A DNA stretch of 20,857 bases from DATCRE01 sp035493595 (GTDB lineage: Bacteria; Bacteroidota; Bacteroidia; Cytophagales; Cyclobacteriaceae). The stretch's first letter is position 1; every line of letters begins with the position of its first letter. The notes under the pieces were generated by a model. It did no database searches. It was not told the origin of the DNA and saw nothing but the letters and a program-made list of their open reading frames with translations. The translations under genes and the position numbers were made by a program. Location: positions 1 through 20,857 of the forward strand of contig DATJHZ010000500.1 of assembly GCA_035493595.1 (NCBI GenBank). The letters run 5' to 3'. Below, piece after piece: positions 1 to 6,930 of this stretch.

Positions 1-483
1 TTTATAACTCACGGCCAACGAGTACACAATAACGAAGATCATACCCACGATGCTGGCAAATAAAATGCTGATGAACGAAGTAATAAATTTCTCTGAATCA
101 GTTCGTACTTTTTGAAGGATGCCTAACGTTTCGCCGCTGCGCTGATCTTCAAAAGTCTGATAAGGAAGTTCCAGGGAATGCTTCAATCCGTCGGCATACA
201 TTTTGGCACCCAGTTTCTGAACCACGATGCTGGTGAAATAATCTTGCAGATTTTTGGCTATACGAGACACCATGGCTGCCCCGATGGCCAGACCCACCAG
301 ACCCAGTATGCCTTTTACAAAATCGATGCGCGACAGGGTGTCTTTCTTCTCAATAAAGTTATCGACGATTTTACCCGTGATATGCGGGTCTAGCAGGGAG
401 AAAACCTGGCTGGTTGCAGCTAATAACAGTGCGGTGGCAATGAGGCCTTTATAGTTCTTTAAATAAGTGTACAGTATTTTCAT
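1..483 (-). CDS. ABC exporter, N-terminal transmembrane domain (partial, runs off window)
   Basis: The reverse strand from the ATG at 481-483 is open to base 1 (161 codons), so only the first part of the protein is present; the rest, including the ATPase domain, lies beyond the left edge. It begins MKILYTYLKNYKGLI and has hydrophobic segments at about residues 13-30, 58-75 and 137-160. The motif S-L-L-D-P-H-I-T-G-K-I-V-D near residue 30 and the stretch G-A-K-M-Y-A-D-G-L-K-H-S-L-E-L-P-Y-Q-T-F-E-D-Q-R-S-G near residues 93-118 are typical of the membrane domain of MsbA/HlyB-like homodimeric type I exporters (ABC_membrane family). These exporters flip lipids or drugs across the inner membrane; the substrate cannot be read here. 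A small hairpin (GGGAG...CTCCC, about 503-517) sits in the leader. A half-transporter with fused ATPase is expected but not seen. Confidence 0.85.
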   Translation of the reverse strand, partial: MKILYTYLKNYKGLIATALLLAATSQVFSLLDPHITGKIVDNFIEKKDTLSRIDFVKGILGLVGLAIGAAMVSRIAKNLQDYFTSIVVQKLGAKMYADGLKHSLELPYQTFEDQRSGETLGILQKVRTDSEKFITSFISILFASIVGMIFVIVYSLAVSYK

Positions 484-698
484 TCGGTGGTATGGTATTA
501 TAGGGGAGTGCTCCTCCCGATTTTTAGTGCTAATAACAGCACAATTCCGAGAAAGATTTCAATGCGTGAAAAAAGAAATAAGGTAAATTATTTGAACGGG
601 TAATTGAGATTGCCACAGTTGAGGAAGGTTGTTACTCTGGTTTACCCAAAGTTAATGGCTTGAAAAATAATATCATAGCCTATTTCAAAAGGGATGAT

Positions 699-1004
699 TC
701 AATCTTCTCCGTCAATCGTAATATTCAACAATTCACTTCCAATATGTAGCCCCATCAATAAATCAAGGGTCTCATTGTCTCCACCTACAACTAAAAGTAT
801 GTACTTATCGGACTCGCTAGTAAATTCAACTTCCTCAATTTCGGAAATTCGCAAGGTAATTGCCAATGACCCACTTAGCGGAACATTAATGAACCAAGTC
901 TTCTTTGCTACTCCCTCTTTAATTCTACCGATGAGATAAAACTCATTCTTCCTTCTTATTACAAAGCTATCAATCACTTCAAACAGACCTTCAATTTTTT
1001 TCAT
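699..1004 (-). CDS. Small hypothetical protein next to MafI-like gene
   Basis: A 101-residue protein I do not recognise. It starts at an ATG (1002-1004) inside the end of the upstream gene, overlapping it by 14 bases, which implies one mRNA and probably translational coupling. The sequence alternates beta-strand-like stretches (FYLIGRIKEG, KTWFINVPLSG, KYILLVVGG) with acidic loops and has no signal peptide or membrane segment, so a small cytoplasmic beta-rich protein is likely. Its size, acidity and coupling to a MafI-like gene would fit a second immunity-type protein, but that is inference from position only. Confidence 0.7.
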   Translation of the reverse strand: MKKIEGLFEVIDSFVIRRKNEFYLIGRIKEGVAKKTWFINVPLSGSLAITLRISEIEEVEFTSESDKYILLVVGGDNETLDLLMGLHIGSELLNITIDGED

Positions 1005-1314
1005 ATAAATCCTCTATAAATTTCCAGTCTTTATATTTCATTCCACATTCTTCGAGCGCAGATTTAGCCAACTCAATTGCTTTTTCGTCTATCTTGAAAT
1101 CAATTTCATGTAAGTTGCTGATTAGATTTTCGAGAGCAACTCCCCATTCATTATGCTCAACTAGGTCCCAGGCATCTGAAACGATCATCTTTATAAATTC
1201 CATTTCCGTCTCATTCCCCCGAAATCCGTTTACAAGACGTTCTGATGATCGCTGCCCTAAGATCTCAATATACTTTAAGAATTCTATTGTCTTTATTTTT
1301 CCTTTCACTGCCAA
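991..1314 (-). CDS. MafI-like immunity protein
   Basis: A 107-residue, helix-rich acidic protein. The core D-L-V-E-H-N-E-W-G-V-A-L-E-N-L-I-S-N-L-H-E-I-D (about residues 50-72) followed by an amphipathic helix ending in E-C-G-M matches the pattern I know from the MafI family, which neutralises MafB-type polymorphic toxins. I am inferring the family from this motif alone. No ATG is available: the frame can start at TTG (1312-1314) or, just as plausibly, GTG (1306-1308, giving MKGKIKTIEF). The gene lies 34 bases after the TonB-domain gene and overlaps the following 101-residue gene, so the three probably share a transcript. No toxin gene is visible in the window, which would make this an orphan immunity gene, common in Bacteroidota defence against neighbours' toxins. 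Confidence 0.65.
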   Translation of the reverse strand: MAVKGKIKTIEFLKYIEILGQRSSERLVNGFRGNETEMEFIKMIVSDAWDLVEHNEWGVALENLISNLHEIDFKIDEKAIELAKSALEECGMKYKDWKFIEDLYEKN

Positions 1315-1348
1315 ATTTAAAATAATTCTTATTGAGTTGAATTCAATT

Positions 1349-1711
1349 TTATCTGTAATTCACAGGAACCACCATTTTTGACTTTATCGCTTTGTTATCC
1401 ACGCGGGTAGGAATCCACTTTGGCATTTTCTTCAACGTTTCAATAGCGTTGCTGTCACAAATATTGCAGAGCCCTCTTATGATTTTGAAATCAGTTAATG
1501 AACCATCTTCGTTTACAACAAATTCAACATAAACGGTACCTTCGTATTCTGCTATTGCTCTGGGGCGTTCCAGATTTTGTTTTATGAAATTTTTGAGTGA
1601 AGTTAATCCACCTGGGAATTTAGGTTGGGGTTCAAAGTAACAAACTAACTTTTCATTCGAATCAATTGAATCCTTCTGTTGACAATAAGCTGTTACTGTG
1701 AACAATGACAA
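1349..1711 (-). CDS. TonB C-terminal domain protein, 5' end altered
   Basis: About 120 residues. The segment from EPQPKFPGGLTSLKNFIKQNLERP through EGTVYVEFVVNEDGSLTDFKIIRG to AIETLKKMPKWIPTRVDNKAIKSKMVVPVNYR is the TonB_C fold as found in many periplasmic Bacteroidota proteins: P-x-F-P-G-G near residue 31, the V-x-F-V-V-N-x-D-G-S strand, and the closing V-P-V-N-Y. The N-terminal end is odd. Upstream in frame is a hydrophobic, signal-peptide-like run (LVLYNSILSLFTVTAYCQQ), but the frame is closed by TAA nine codons before the TTG at 1709-1711 and contains no ATG; only TTG or ATT could start it. A 15-base inverted repeat (1714-1764) begins right at this point. Either a non-ATG start is used or the true start and part of the signal peptide were replaced. 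Two cysteines about 3 residues apart (CNIC) are present in the domain. Confidence 0.75.
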   Translation of the reverse strand: MSLFTVTAYCQQKDSIDSNEKLVCYFEPQPKFPGGLTSLKNFIKQNLERPRAIAEYEGTVYVEFVVNEDGSLTDFKIIRGLCNICDSNAIETLKKMPKWIPTRVDNKAIKSKMVVPVNYR

Positions 1712-1713
1712 AA

Positions 1714-1764
1714 TTGAATTATAGAGTACTAATTAGTCTCATAATTATTTACTCTATAATTCAA
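1714..1764. repeat. 15-bp perfect inverted repeat at the 5' end of the TonB-domain gene
   Basis: TTGAATTATAGAGTA (1714-1728) is the exact reverse complement of TACTCTATAATTCAA (1750-1764), with a 21-base spacer. The left arm begins three bases upstream of the only usable TTG start of the TonB-like gene. It could be a hairpin in the leader, an operator, or the scar of a small inserted element. Confidence 0.75.
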
Positions 1765-1824
1765 AGCTGACATGAAAGTCACACTGGGATTAGTGGATTT
1801 TGGTATGTGAGGAAATTTTAAATC

Positions 1825-1857
1825 AAACAGATTCTGCCTCAGGCAGAATCTGTTTTT
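1825..1857. terminator. Strong hairpin downstream of SRPBCC gene, likely terminator
   Basis: AAACAGATTCTGCCT and AGGCAGAATCTGTTT form a long perfect stem with almost no loop. It ends in five T on the plus strand and has TTTGATTTAAAATTT after it on the minus strand. It sits about 30 bases past the stop of the minus-strand SRPBCC gene, where a terminator is expected; it may work in both directions. Confidence 0.6.
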
Positions 1858-1887
1858 CATGAATCAGGAGGGAAGAGTGTGAGTTTT

Positions 1888-2322
1888 TTAATTTTCGTTT
1901 TCGACTACTTCCTTGAATTTTTTTAATACTACATTCCAATTTTCTATGGAGTGTTCCTTTTCTTTTTCTGTGGCGTTATTGTCCTGAGAAAGTGTTACCA
2001 CGGTTTTATCTTCGTTCTTGGTTATTTTGTAAGTAACAAGATTATAGTTCTCAGGTTTATCTTCTTTTCCTGACATAGAACTCAGATAAGTACTTTGTAG
2101 TAATTTTTCAGGTCTTATTTTTTTAATGATTCCCTTATCGTGATATTTTTTTCCATTGTATTCACCATCATATATAATGGCGCTACCTTCTTTCCAATCG
2201 GTGGAAACATCTGTTCCCATAAGATATTTTTTTATCAACTTGGGTGATGTTAGTGCTTTCCAAACTTGCGCTGGCGATGCATCAACGCTAATGGACGTTT
2301 CGGCTATTAAGGTGTCTTTCAT
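1888..2322 (-). CDS. SRPBCC / AHSA1-like protein
   Basis: A 144-residue cytoplasmic protein of the START/Bet v1-like SRPBCC superfamily (activator-of-Hsp90 homologue group). The opening strand I-A-E-T-S-I-S-V-D-A-S-P-A-Q-V-W-K-A-L-T-S-P-K-L-I-K-K-Y-L (residues 6-34) is the family hallmark, followed by W-K-E-G-S-A-I near residue 43, the central G-x-I-K-K-I-x-P-E-K-L-L strand, the L-V-T-Y-K-I strand and a long C-terminal helix (N-W-N-V-V-L-K-K-F-K-E-V-V-E). Full length for the family. These proteins bind hydrophobic ligands in a cavity; the ligand is unknown and members are often annotated only as SRPBCC domain proteins. The ATG start at 2320-2322 is the natural first residue of the opening strand. 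No ArsR regulator, a common partner, is next to it. Confidence 0.85.
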   Translation of the reverse strand: MKDTLIAETSISVDASPAQVWKALTSPKLIKKYLMGTDVSTDWKEGSAIIYDGEYNGKKYHDKGIIKKIRPEKLLQSTYLSSMSGKEDKPENYNLVTYKITKNEDKTVVTLSQDNNATEKEKEHSIENWNVVLKKFKEVVENEN

Positions 2323-2668
2323 TTTCTTTAGTTTAAATTTTTGTGGACTAGTCGTTTAATTTTTTAGAAATTGTTTCACTACACCATGAACATTGTATAA
2401 TGTTTTTGATGTGTTGTAGAGCTTCATTCCGAGGAGGTGGCATTTAGCGTGCCGTGCCAGAAAGCTTTGGATAATGCTTTTAACGTGGCACACTGAATGG
2501 ATTGATGGGATGTTATAGATCAGTGTAGAGAAAACTCAACAACGATTTTATTTTCTTTTATTATGAAATAACAATCTATATAGAAACGTAAATATTTTAT
2601 TTATGAGTTTCGATCTGTGCGGACACAGATCGAGGGTAAGAGATTTGTTATGGATTGTAAGAAATCAT
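2323..2668. other. 346-bp intergenic stretch with hairpins, no convincing gene
   Basis: This gap lies between two minus-strand genes and should hold the SRPBCC promoter and the terminator of the permease gene. I see three foldable elements: AACATT/AATGTT around 2393-2408; a bulged stem GTGCCA...TGGCAC at 2454-2491; and a 9-bp perfect hairpin at 2611-2632. The minus strand has about 60 codons without a stop (roughly 2530 down to 2352) but no start codon near its beginning and no recognisable domain, so I do not call a gene. Confidence 0.5.
2611..2632. terminator. 9-bp perfect hairpin past the permease gene
   Basis: CGATCTGTG (2611-2619) pairs with CACAGATCG (2624-2632) around a 4-base loop, 37 bases past the stop of the minus-strand permease. 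There is no T-run on the minus strand after it, so termination is only a guess. Confidence 0.35.
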
Positions 2669-5050
2669 TTACTCATCTTTCAAGTATTCTGTCGGGCTGG
2701 CTGTATGGGCTTTATAGATATGCCATGAAATACTTATTACAGTTGTTAGGATTAAAATTACCAGAGACAAAACAAGTGGTAAATAAGAAACAACAGATTC
2801 GGATGATATCTGGTTAAACAGAATTCCGGTAAGCCAGAATGAAACAGGTATCCCCACCAGGATAGCCGATCCGATAGCTAGGAAGAATTCCTGATTGATC
2901 AGATAGATAATGCTTCCAATACCTGCACCAATAACTTTTCTGATACTGATCTCCTTCATCTTTTTGTTTAAAATGATTAGTGCCAATCCGAAAATGCCAG
3001 AGACAGAAATGAGTGTCATAATCAATGATGAACCTGCTAACACTTCGGCAATTTGGGCAAATCCAATAAAGTAACCGTCAAAAACAGACTCCTGATTATG
3101 GAAGTCGAATGGCAGATCAGGATTTATTTTTTGCCAGGTTTTCTTTACTTCTGCTTGCGCACTTGAAAATATTCCTGCTTGAGTTTTAACATAAACAAAG
3201 TTTACTTCCTCAGGCTTACAGCACATAATGACTATTGGAGCCACTGCATGTTCAAAATTCTCATAATGAAAATCATTCACTTCACCTACAATTAGATAAT
3301 TACGACTATTGCAAATAATGCTCTTACCAACACCTGAAGACCAATGCATTTGTTTTATGAACGCGTGGTTTACGATCACGGATTCTGCAAGGTCATTTGT
3401 TGATGATGCATTAAAATCTCTTCCATTAATAATCTTTATTCCAAGCTGACTCATGAATCCAGGCAAGACACTTATGTTTTTAACAGTTTCTATTCTTTCA
3501 GAGTCATCAATTTTTCTAACACTGATTTCGCTTGTGTAATTTCCGAGTGATTGAACAGATCCAGTAACCGATTTGAATTTACTGTTGCTCTTCAGTGCAG
3601 TTTCAAAAACTCCATAGTTGGAAGACTTGTCTAATGTTACCACAATATTATTTGATGGATCATAACCCCATGGCTTTGCTTTTATCTGTCTTGTTTCTTG
3701 GATGAAAGCAATAGCAGTTGAAATAGCAATGAACGTTAGAAAAAATTGAGTACTTAAAAGTGTTTTTCTAAAACGGTTATTACTTCCAGTCTGCTTTTTG
3801 CCTTTCATGATGGCTACCGGATTAAAGGATGAGATGTAGACAGCCGGATAGACTGCTCCACTCACTGCAGATATTAATATCAATGCAACCAAAGCAAACC
3901 ATGTACGGGGGCTTGAAAAAATATTCTTCCCTAATTCAACATTAGCGATTGAACTAAACCAGGGTAGAAAAAATGCGCTGGCCAAAAATAAACCCACGAT
4001 TACGCCTGCTATGCAGAGTATAATATTTTCTGAAATGAATTGAACTATGATCTGCCTTCTGCTGCTTCCCATTACTTTTCTGAAGCTGATTTCTTTTAGG
4101 CGGTTAGAGGCTGAGGCAATAGCAATATTCATGTAATTAAAATACACCAGTACTAAAATAGCAATGGCAATGACCGTCAACATAATTAGCCCGGTTGGTT
4201 TCATTGAATTAAAATATTGCCTTGCCACTTTATAAGCATGAAAATTCATGGTCTTCAAAGGCTGAAAATTGAAAGCGGAGATCTGATCATCCGGGTTAGA
4301 CGCATTGTATAGATCGACATACTTTTTACTTTGTTCATTTATGGCTGATACCGCAGCATCATTATCAACTTCAATAAAAGTTATATCTGCAAATTGATTC
4401 CAGTTAGCGGTTGTGTCAATTCTCAATGAAGTCATCTTGCTAAATGGAATGAGTGCTGAGAAATAAAATGAAGATTCTGCGGGACGCTTGGCCAACACTC
4501 CCTTCACAGTAAAATTTTCAATCTGATTTTTTCCGCCAATATTAAACTGAATGCTTACAGTTTTGGCAATGGAATTTTTATTACCAAATAGTTTTTCAGA
4601 AAGCTCATGGGTTAGTACAATGCCATCGTGATCAGTGAATTGCTTTGGATCTCCCCATTGAACAGGGAAATCAAATATTTTGTAAAAGGCATCATCAGCA
4701 AACGTAATGTTCTCTCTGAAAACATCATTATCCTTTTTTATAAGAATGTCTTTATAATTCAGTCTCGCTACGTTATTGACCTGGGCGAAATCAGTGTTAA
4801 GCATTGGTCCCAACGGCACTGGTGAATTCCCATAGTATTGAGTTTCCCCGTCTTTTTCAACAACTCTCTCCACTACAAAAATCTTGTCAATCTTGGAATG
4901 AAAACTATCGAGGTGAGTAGCCCAGTCAATGAATTCAAATACCACGAGGCAGCATCCCACCGCTAATCCCAGCCCACCTATATTAATCAAAGAAGATAAC
5001 TCGTTTCTCATGAGTGCACGGAAACCAGTTTTGAAATAATTCTTAAACAT
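2669..5050 (-). CDS. FtsX/MacB-family ABC transporter permease
   Basis: A 793-residue inner-membrane permease of the MacB type, full length for the Bacteroidota form with two FtsX modules. The N-terminal signature KTGFRALMRNELSSLINIGG precedes the first membrane helix (about residues 21-41). A large periplasmic MacB core domain follows, then three helices with the cytoplasmic motif N-R-L-K-E-I-S-F-R-K-V-M-G-S-S-R-R-Q-I-I. A second half begins with a helix near residue 430 and ends with the repeat motif K-K-M-K-E-I-S-I-R-K-V-I-G-A-G-I-G and three more helices. Such proteins pair with a separate LolD/MacB-like ATPase and act as mechanotransmission machines rather than as channels, often for peptide or lipoprotein export or antibiotic resistance. 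No ATPase gene is adjacent on this strand; the only one in the window is at 6931 on the other strand and has its own permease. The start at 5048-5050 agrees with the conserved N-terminus. Confidence 0.92.
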   Translation of the reverse strand: MFKNYFKTGFRALMRNELSSLINIGGLGLAVGCCLVVFEFIDWATHLDSFHSKIDKIFVVERVVEKDGETQYYGNSPVPLGPMLNTDFAQVNNVARLNYKDILIKKDNDVFRENITFADDAFYKIFDFPVQWGDPKQFTDHDGIVLTHELSEKLFGNKNSIAKTVSIQFNIGGKNQIENFTVKGVLAKRPAESSFYFSALIPFSKMTSLRIDTTANWNQFADITFIEVDNDAAVSAINEQSKKYVDLYNASNPDDQISAFNFQPLKTMNFHAYKVARQYFNSMKPTGLIMLTVIAIAILVLVYFNYMNIAIASASNRLKEISFRKVMGSSRRQIIVQFISENIILCIAGVIVGLFLASAFFLPWFSSIANVELGKNIFSSPRTWFALVALILISAVSGAVYPAVYISSFNPVAIMKGKKQTGSNNRFRKTLLSTQFFLTFIAISTAIAFIQETRQIKAKPWGYDPSNNIVVTLDKSSNYGVFETALKSNSKFKSVTGSVQSLGNYTSEISVRKIDDSERIETVKNISVLPGFMSQLGIKIINGRDFNASSTNDLAESVIVNHAFIKQMHWSSGVGKSIICNSRNYLIVGEVNDFHYENFEHAVAPIVIMCCKPEEVNFVYVKTQAGIFSSAQAEVKKTWQKINPDLPFDFHNQESVFDGYFIGFAQIAEVLAGSSLIMTLISVSGIFGLALIILNKKMKEISIRKVIGAGIGSIIYLINQEFFLAIGSAILVGIPVSFWLTGILFNQISSESVVSYLPLVLSLVILILTTVISISWHIYKAHTASPTEYLKDE

Positions 5051-5114
5051 GATTTATTTAATTGGGAGTTAGTTTATTGCGTATTGCAATATCCTAAAAA
5101 CATGCCATTCGAAG

Positions 5115-5151
5115 AAGTAATTGATAACTAATGTATTATGAACAATTACTT
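5115..5151. promoter_or_regulatory. 9-bp inverted repeat upstream of the permease gene
   Basis: AAGTAATTG (5115-5123) and CAATTACTT (5143-5151) are perfect reverse complements 19 bases apart, 65-100 bases upstream of the permease ATG. The half-site spacing would suit a dimeric regulator. A 9-bp match of this kind can arise by chance in AT-rich DNA. Confidence 0.3.
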
Positions 5152-5225
5152 TATTCGGGCTGTGCGTAAGTGAACATTGGTGTTCGCTTTATTGGAATAC
5201 GAACCAACCTTGAGGTCTATAAAAC

Positions 5226-5600
5226 CTAGCTTGCCTCCTGATAGATCCCCATCACATTTCCGGCAGGATCTTTAAAGTGCATGATTACTTCACCAGAATT
5301 CAATGTTGCTGAGTAGATAATTTTGCCTCCGTTTTCAATGATTAATTTCTTGGTGGCTTCTGCATCATCTATCATAATGGAAATGATGATGCCTGCTTCT
5401 GTCATTGGTTTTTTGTCGAGTACCCACATGCCGCTAACTTCACCTACTCCATCATCGAAGGCGGTAGCGCCGTCTCCTCTGCGGCGTAACTTCCAGCCAA
5501 AGGCATTGCTATAAAAAGAAGCTGAGGTTTGGATGTCAATGGCGGGAATTTCAAGGTAACAGATCTTGCCGTTGCCCAGTGTTGGTTGTTTCTCTTCCAT
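5226..5600 (-). CDS. VOC family (glyoxalase/bleomycin-resistance fold) protein
   Basis: A 124-residue single vicinal-oxygen-chelate domain made of two beta-alpha-beta-beta-beta units. The first unit has the typical K-I-C-Y-L-E-I-P-A-I-D-I-Q-T-S-A-S-F-Y-S-N-A-F-G-W (residues 12-36). The second runs from I-I-I-S-I-M-I-D-D-A-E-A-T-K-K-L-I-I-E-N-G-G-K-I to the closing H-F-K-D-P-A-G-N-V-M-G-I-Y-Q. The closing D-P-x-G-N-x-x-G motif is diagnostic. These cytoplasmic proteins may be metal-dependent isomerases, dioxygenases or drug-binding proteins; nothing here selects a substrate. It is divergent from the regulator gene at 5727, with 126 bases of shared upstream DNA, so the two may share a promoter region. 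Confidence 0.88.
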   Translation of the reverse strand: MEEKQPTLGNGKICYLEIPAIDIQTSASFYSNAFGWKLRRRGDGATAFDDGVGEVSGMWVLDKKPMTEAGIIISIMIDDAEATKKLIIENGGKIIYSATLNSGEVIMHFKDPAGNVMGIYQEAS

Positions 5601-5698
5601 AATTCGTGCTGTGTTATTTATCTGTTTAAAGTAAGAAAAAGCATATGAATTAAGCGTCCATTACTATCCTTATGGACTCAATTGCCATAGACAGGACA

Positions 5699-5706
5699 TA
5701 GTTTTG
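5699..5706 (+). promoter_or_regulatory. Possible Bacteroidota -7 box for the AraC-type regulator
   Basis: TAGTTTTG fits the phylum's TAnnTTTG -7 consensus and lies 20 bases before the ATG at 5727. A TTG occurs upstream at 5682-5684, but the 14-base spacing is shorter than the usual 19-21 between elements, so only the -7 box is supported. Confidence 0.35.
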
Positions 5707-5726
5707 CCTAACTTTATGGCTTATTA

Positions 5727-6527
5727 ATGACACAACACTTGAACGAATTCTTTGATCAACTCTTCCTGATTCTGGTTTATGGCGGTATTGTGCTGGGCAT
5801 ATTTGTGGTGCTGCTCATCAATAATAAAGGAGTAAGGAAAAGCAGGGCTAATGTTTTTCTTTCTGTTCTCTTAATGGCTTTTACGTTCAGCATTTTCCAC
5901 ATCCGGTATGCTGGTAATGTTATGAGTCACTTTTCAATGCAGGCATTTAATGTAGGCGATCCTACTTTTTTGCTGATCTCACCTTTGCTGTGGTTTTATA
6001 TTGAGGAGTTAACGGGCAATCGGGTTCGTTTTACTGTTAAGTCTGTTCTGCATTTTATACCCTTCGCATTTATTATTTTCTGTTCGTTATTCTTTAAGTC
6101 GATAGCAACCGATAATCCGTTTATCATTTTTCTGAACAGCCATAGCAAGATGCCTATAATCATATTCTGGATTATAGTGGTAATTCAATTCTCATGGTAT
6201 CAATTGCTCATACAACGAAAGCTGTATACGTATCAGCAACTTCTGCAACAGGAAGTTTCCAATACAGAAGATATCAACATTGCGTGGGTAAAATTTTTTA
6301 TGTCGGTATTTCTGGTCATCAATATTTTCTTCCTTTTTGGACTCATCGCCGTTATTCACCTCGACTATATCATGTGGCTTTGGAAAGCTGTGGGGATTGT
6401 ATTCTCACTATCTGTTTTTGCTTTGGGTTATAAAGGAATATTGCAGCGCGAAGTTTTTTATACTGACGATACATCAAAGCCTGTTAATATACCAACAACG
6501 GAAAATCAATCTAAGCCTGAGCAGTAA
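5727..6527 (+). CDS. Membrane (7TM) portion of the broken AraC-type regulator
   Basis: 266 residues, mostly membrane. Hydrophobic helices are visible near residues 11-32, 41-61, 79-95, 105-125, 143-162, 184-210 and 214-240, giving seven. The cytoplasmic tail then ends at the premature stop. The layout (seven helices, then a linker of polar residues, then an AraC HTH) is a common one-component membrane regulator design in Bacteroidota; the sensed signal is unknown. It lies directly upstream of, and in the same direction as, an ABC export operon, which is the obvious candidate target. Confidence 0.8.
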   Translation: MTQHLNEFFDQLFLILVYGGIVLGIFVVLLINNKGVRKSRANVFLSVLLMAFTFSIFHIRYAGNVMSHFSMQAFNVGDPTFLLISPLLWFYIEELTGNRVRFTVKSVLHFIPFAFIIFCSLFFKSIATDNPFIIFLNSHSKMPIIIFWIIVVIQFSWYQLLIQRKLYTYQQLLQQEVSNTEDINIAWVKFFMSVFLVINIFFLFGLIAVIHLDYIMWLWKAVGIVFSLSVFALGYKGILQREVFYTDDTSKPVNIPTTENQSKPEQ

Positions 6528-6551
6528 CTCATTGATAAAGTTGTTAGCTAT

Positions 6552-6860
6552 ATGGTGGAGAAGAAACCTTATCTCGATGCTGAGTTAACGCTGAGCACAC
6601 TTGCAAAGGATTTGAGCATGAGTCGCAATCAGCTATCGCATTTAATCAATGTGGGGGTAGGCGCAAACTTTTACGACTTTGTTAATAAATATAGAGTTGA
6701 AGAGGTTAAGCGATTGATGACCGATCCGCAGGTAAAGAATTTTAATTTGCTTGGCATTGCACTTGAAGCAGGTTTCAAATCGAAGTCAACCTTCAATCTT
6801 ATCTTCAAACGATTCACAGGTTTAACACCAACAGAGTACAGGAAAAATAGTACGCAGTAG
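6552..6860 (+). CDS. AraC/XylS-type HTH portion of the broken regulator
   Basis: 102 residues from an internal ATG, covering the two helix-turn-helix units of an AraC domain. The first is L-T-L-S-T-L-A-K-D-L-S-M-S-R-N-Q-L-S-H-L-I-N (residues about 11-32). The second is N-L-L-G-I-A-L-E-A-G-F-K-S-K-S-T-F-N-L-I-F-K-R-F-T-G-L-T-P-T-E-Y-R (about 64-96), with the diagnostic A-x-x-x-G-F-x-S-x-S-x-F-x-x-x-F-K-x-x-x-G-x-T-P. No ribosome binding site is obvious before the ATG. If reinitiated, it would be a free, unsensing DNA-binding domain that might act constitutively. Confidence 0.75.
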   Translation: MVEKKPYLDAELTLSTLAKDLSMSRNQLSHLINVGVGANFYDFVNKYRVEEVKRLMTDPQVKNFNLLGIALEAGFKSKSTFNLIFKRFTGLTPTEYRKNSTQ

Positions 6861-6862
6861 GA

Positions 6863-6886
6863 CGTCCGCCAGGATACACACGGACG
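6863..6886. terminator. Small hairpin between regulator and ABC operon
   Basis: CGTCCG (6863-6868) pairs with CGGACG (6881-6886) across a 12-base loop just after the regulator stop. No T-run follows, so it would at most be a weak or Rho-independent-poor terminator or an attenuating structure. Confidence 0.3.
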
Positions 6887-6904
6887 ACTTGATGTATGAG
6901 GTTC

Positions 6905-6930
6905 AGTAATGTTGCTTAAAAAACATTACT
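6905..6930. promoter_or_regulatory. 9-bp inverted repeat ending at the ABC ATPase start codon
   Basis: AGTAATGTT (6905-6913) and AACATTACT (6922-6930) are perfect reverse complements with an 8-base loop, and the right arm ends on the base before the ATG at 6931. In RNA it would fold over the ribosome landing site; in DNA it could be an operator. Confidence 0.5.

Larger units (their letters stand above)
5727..6860 (+). pseudogene. 7TM-AraC transcriptional regulator interrupted by one in-frame TAA
   Basis: Codons from 5727 to 6860 form one continuous frame of 377 sense codons broken only by TAA at 6525-6527. The codons right after the stop (L-I-D-K-V-V-S-Y-M-V-E-K-K-P-Y-L-D) read straight into a normal AraC DNA-binding domain. 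That helix belongs before the HTH in intact family members, which are about 370-390 residues. A single base change of CAA, GAA or AAA to TAA explains it. As it stands the membrane sensor and DNA-binding parts would be made separately, if at all. Alternatives are stop read-through, a sequencing error, or reinitiation at the ATG at 6552. Confidence 0.8.

Noticed and set aside
178..454. Two plus-strand frames at the left edge
   Set aside because: They are opposite the clear ABC exporter coding sequence and have no supporting motif.
2352..2530. About 60 stop-free codons on the minus strand in the 2323-2668 gap
   Set aside because: No start codon near its beginning and no recognisable motif; such a run is expected by chance in six frames.
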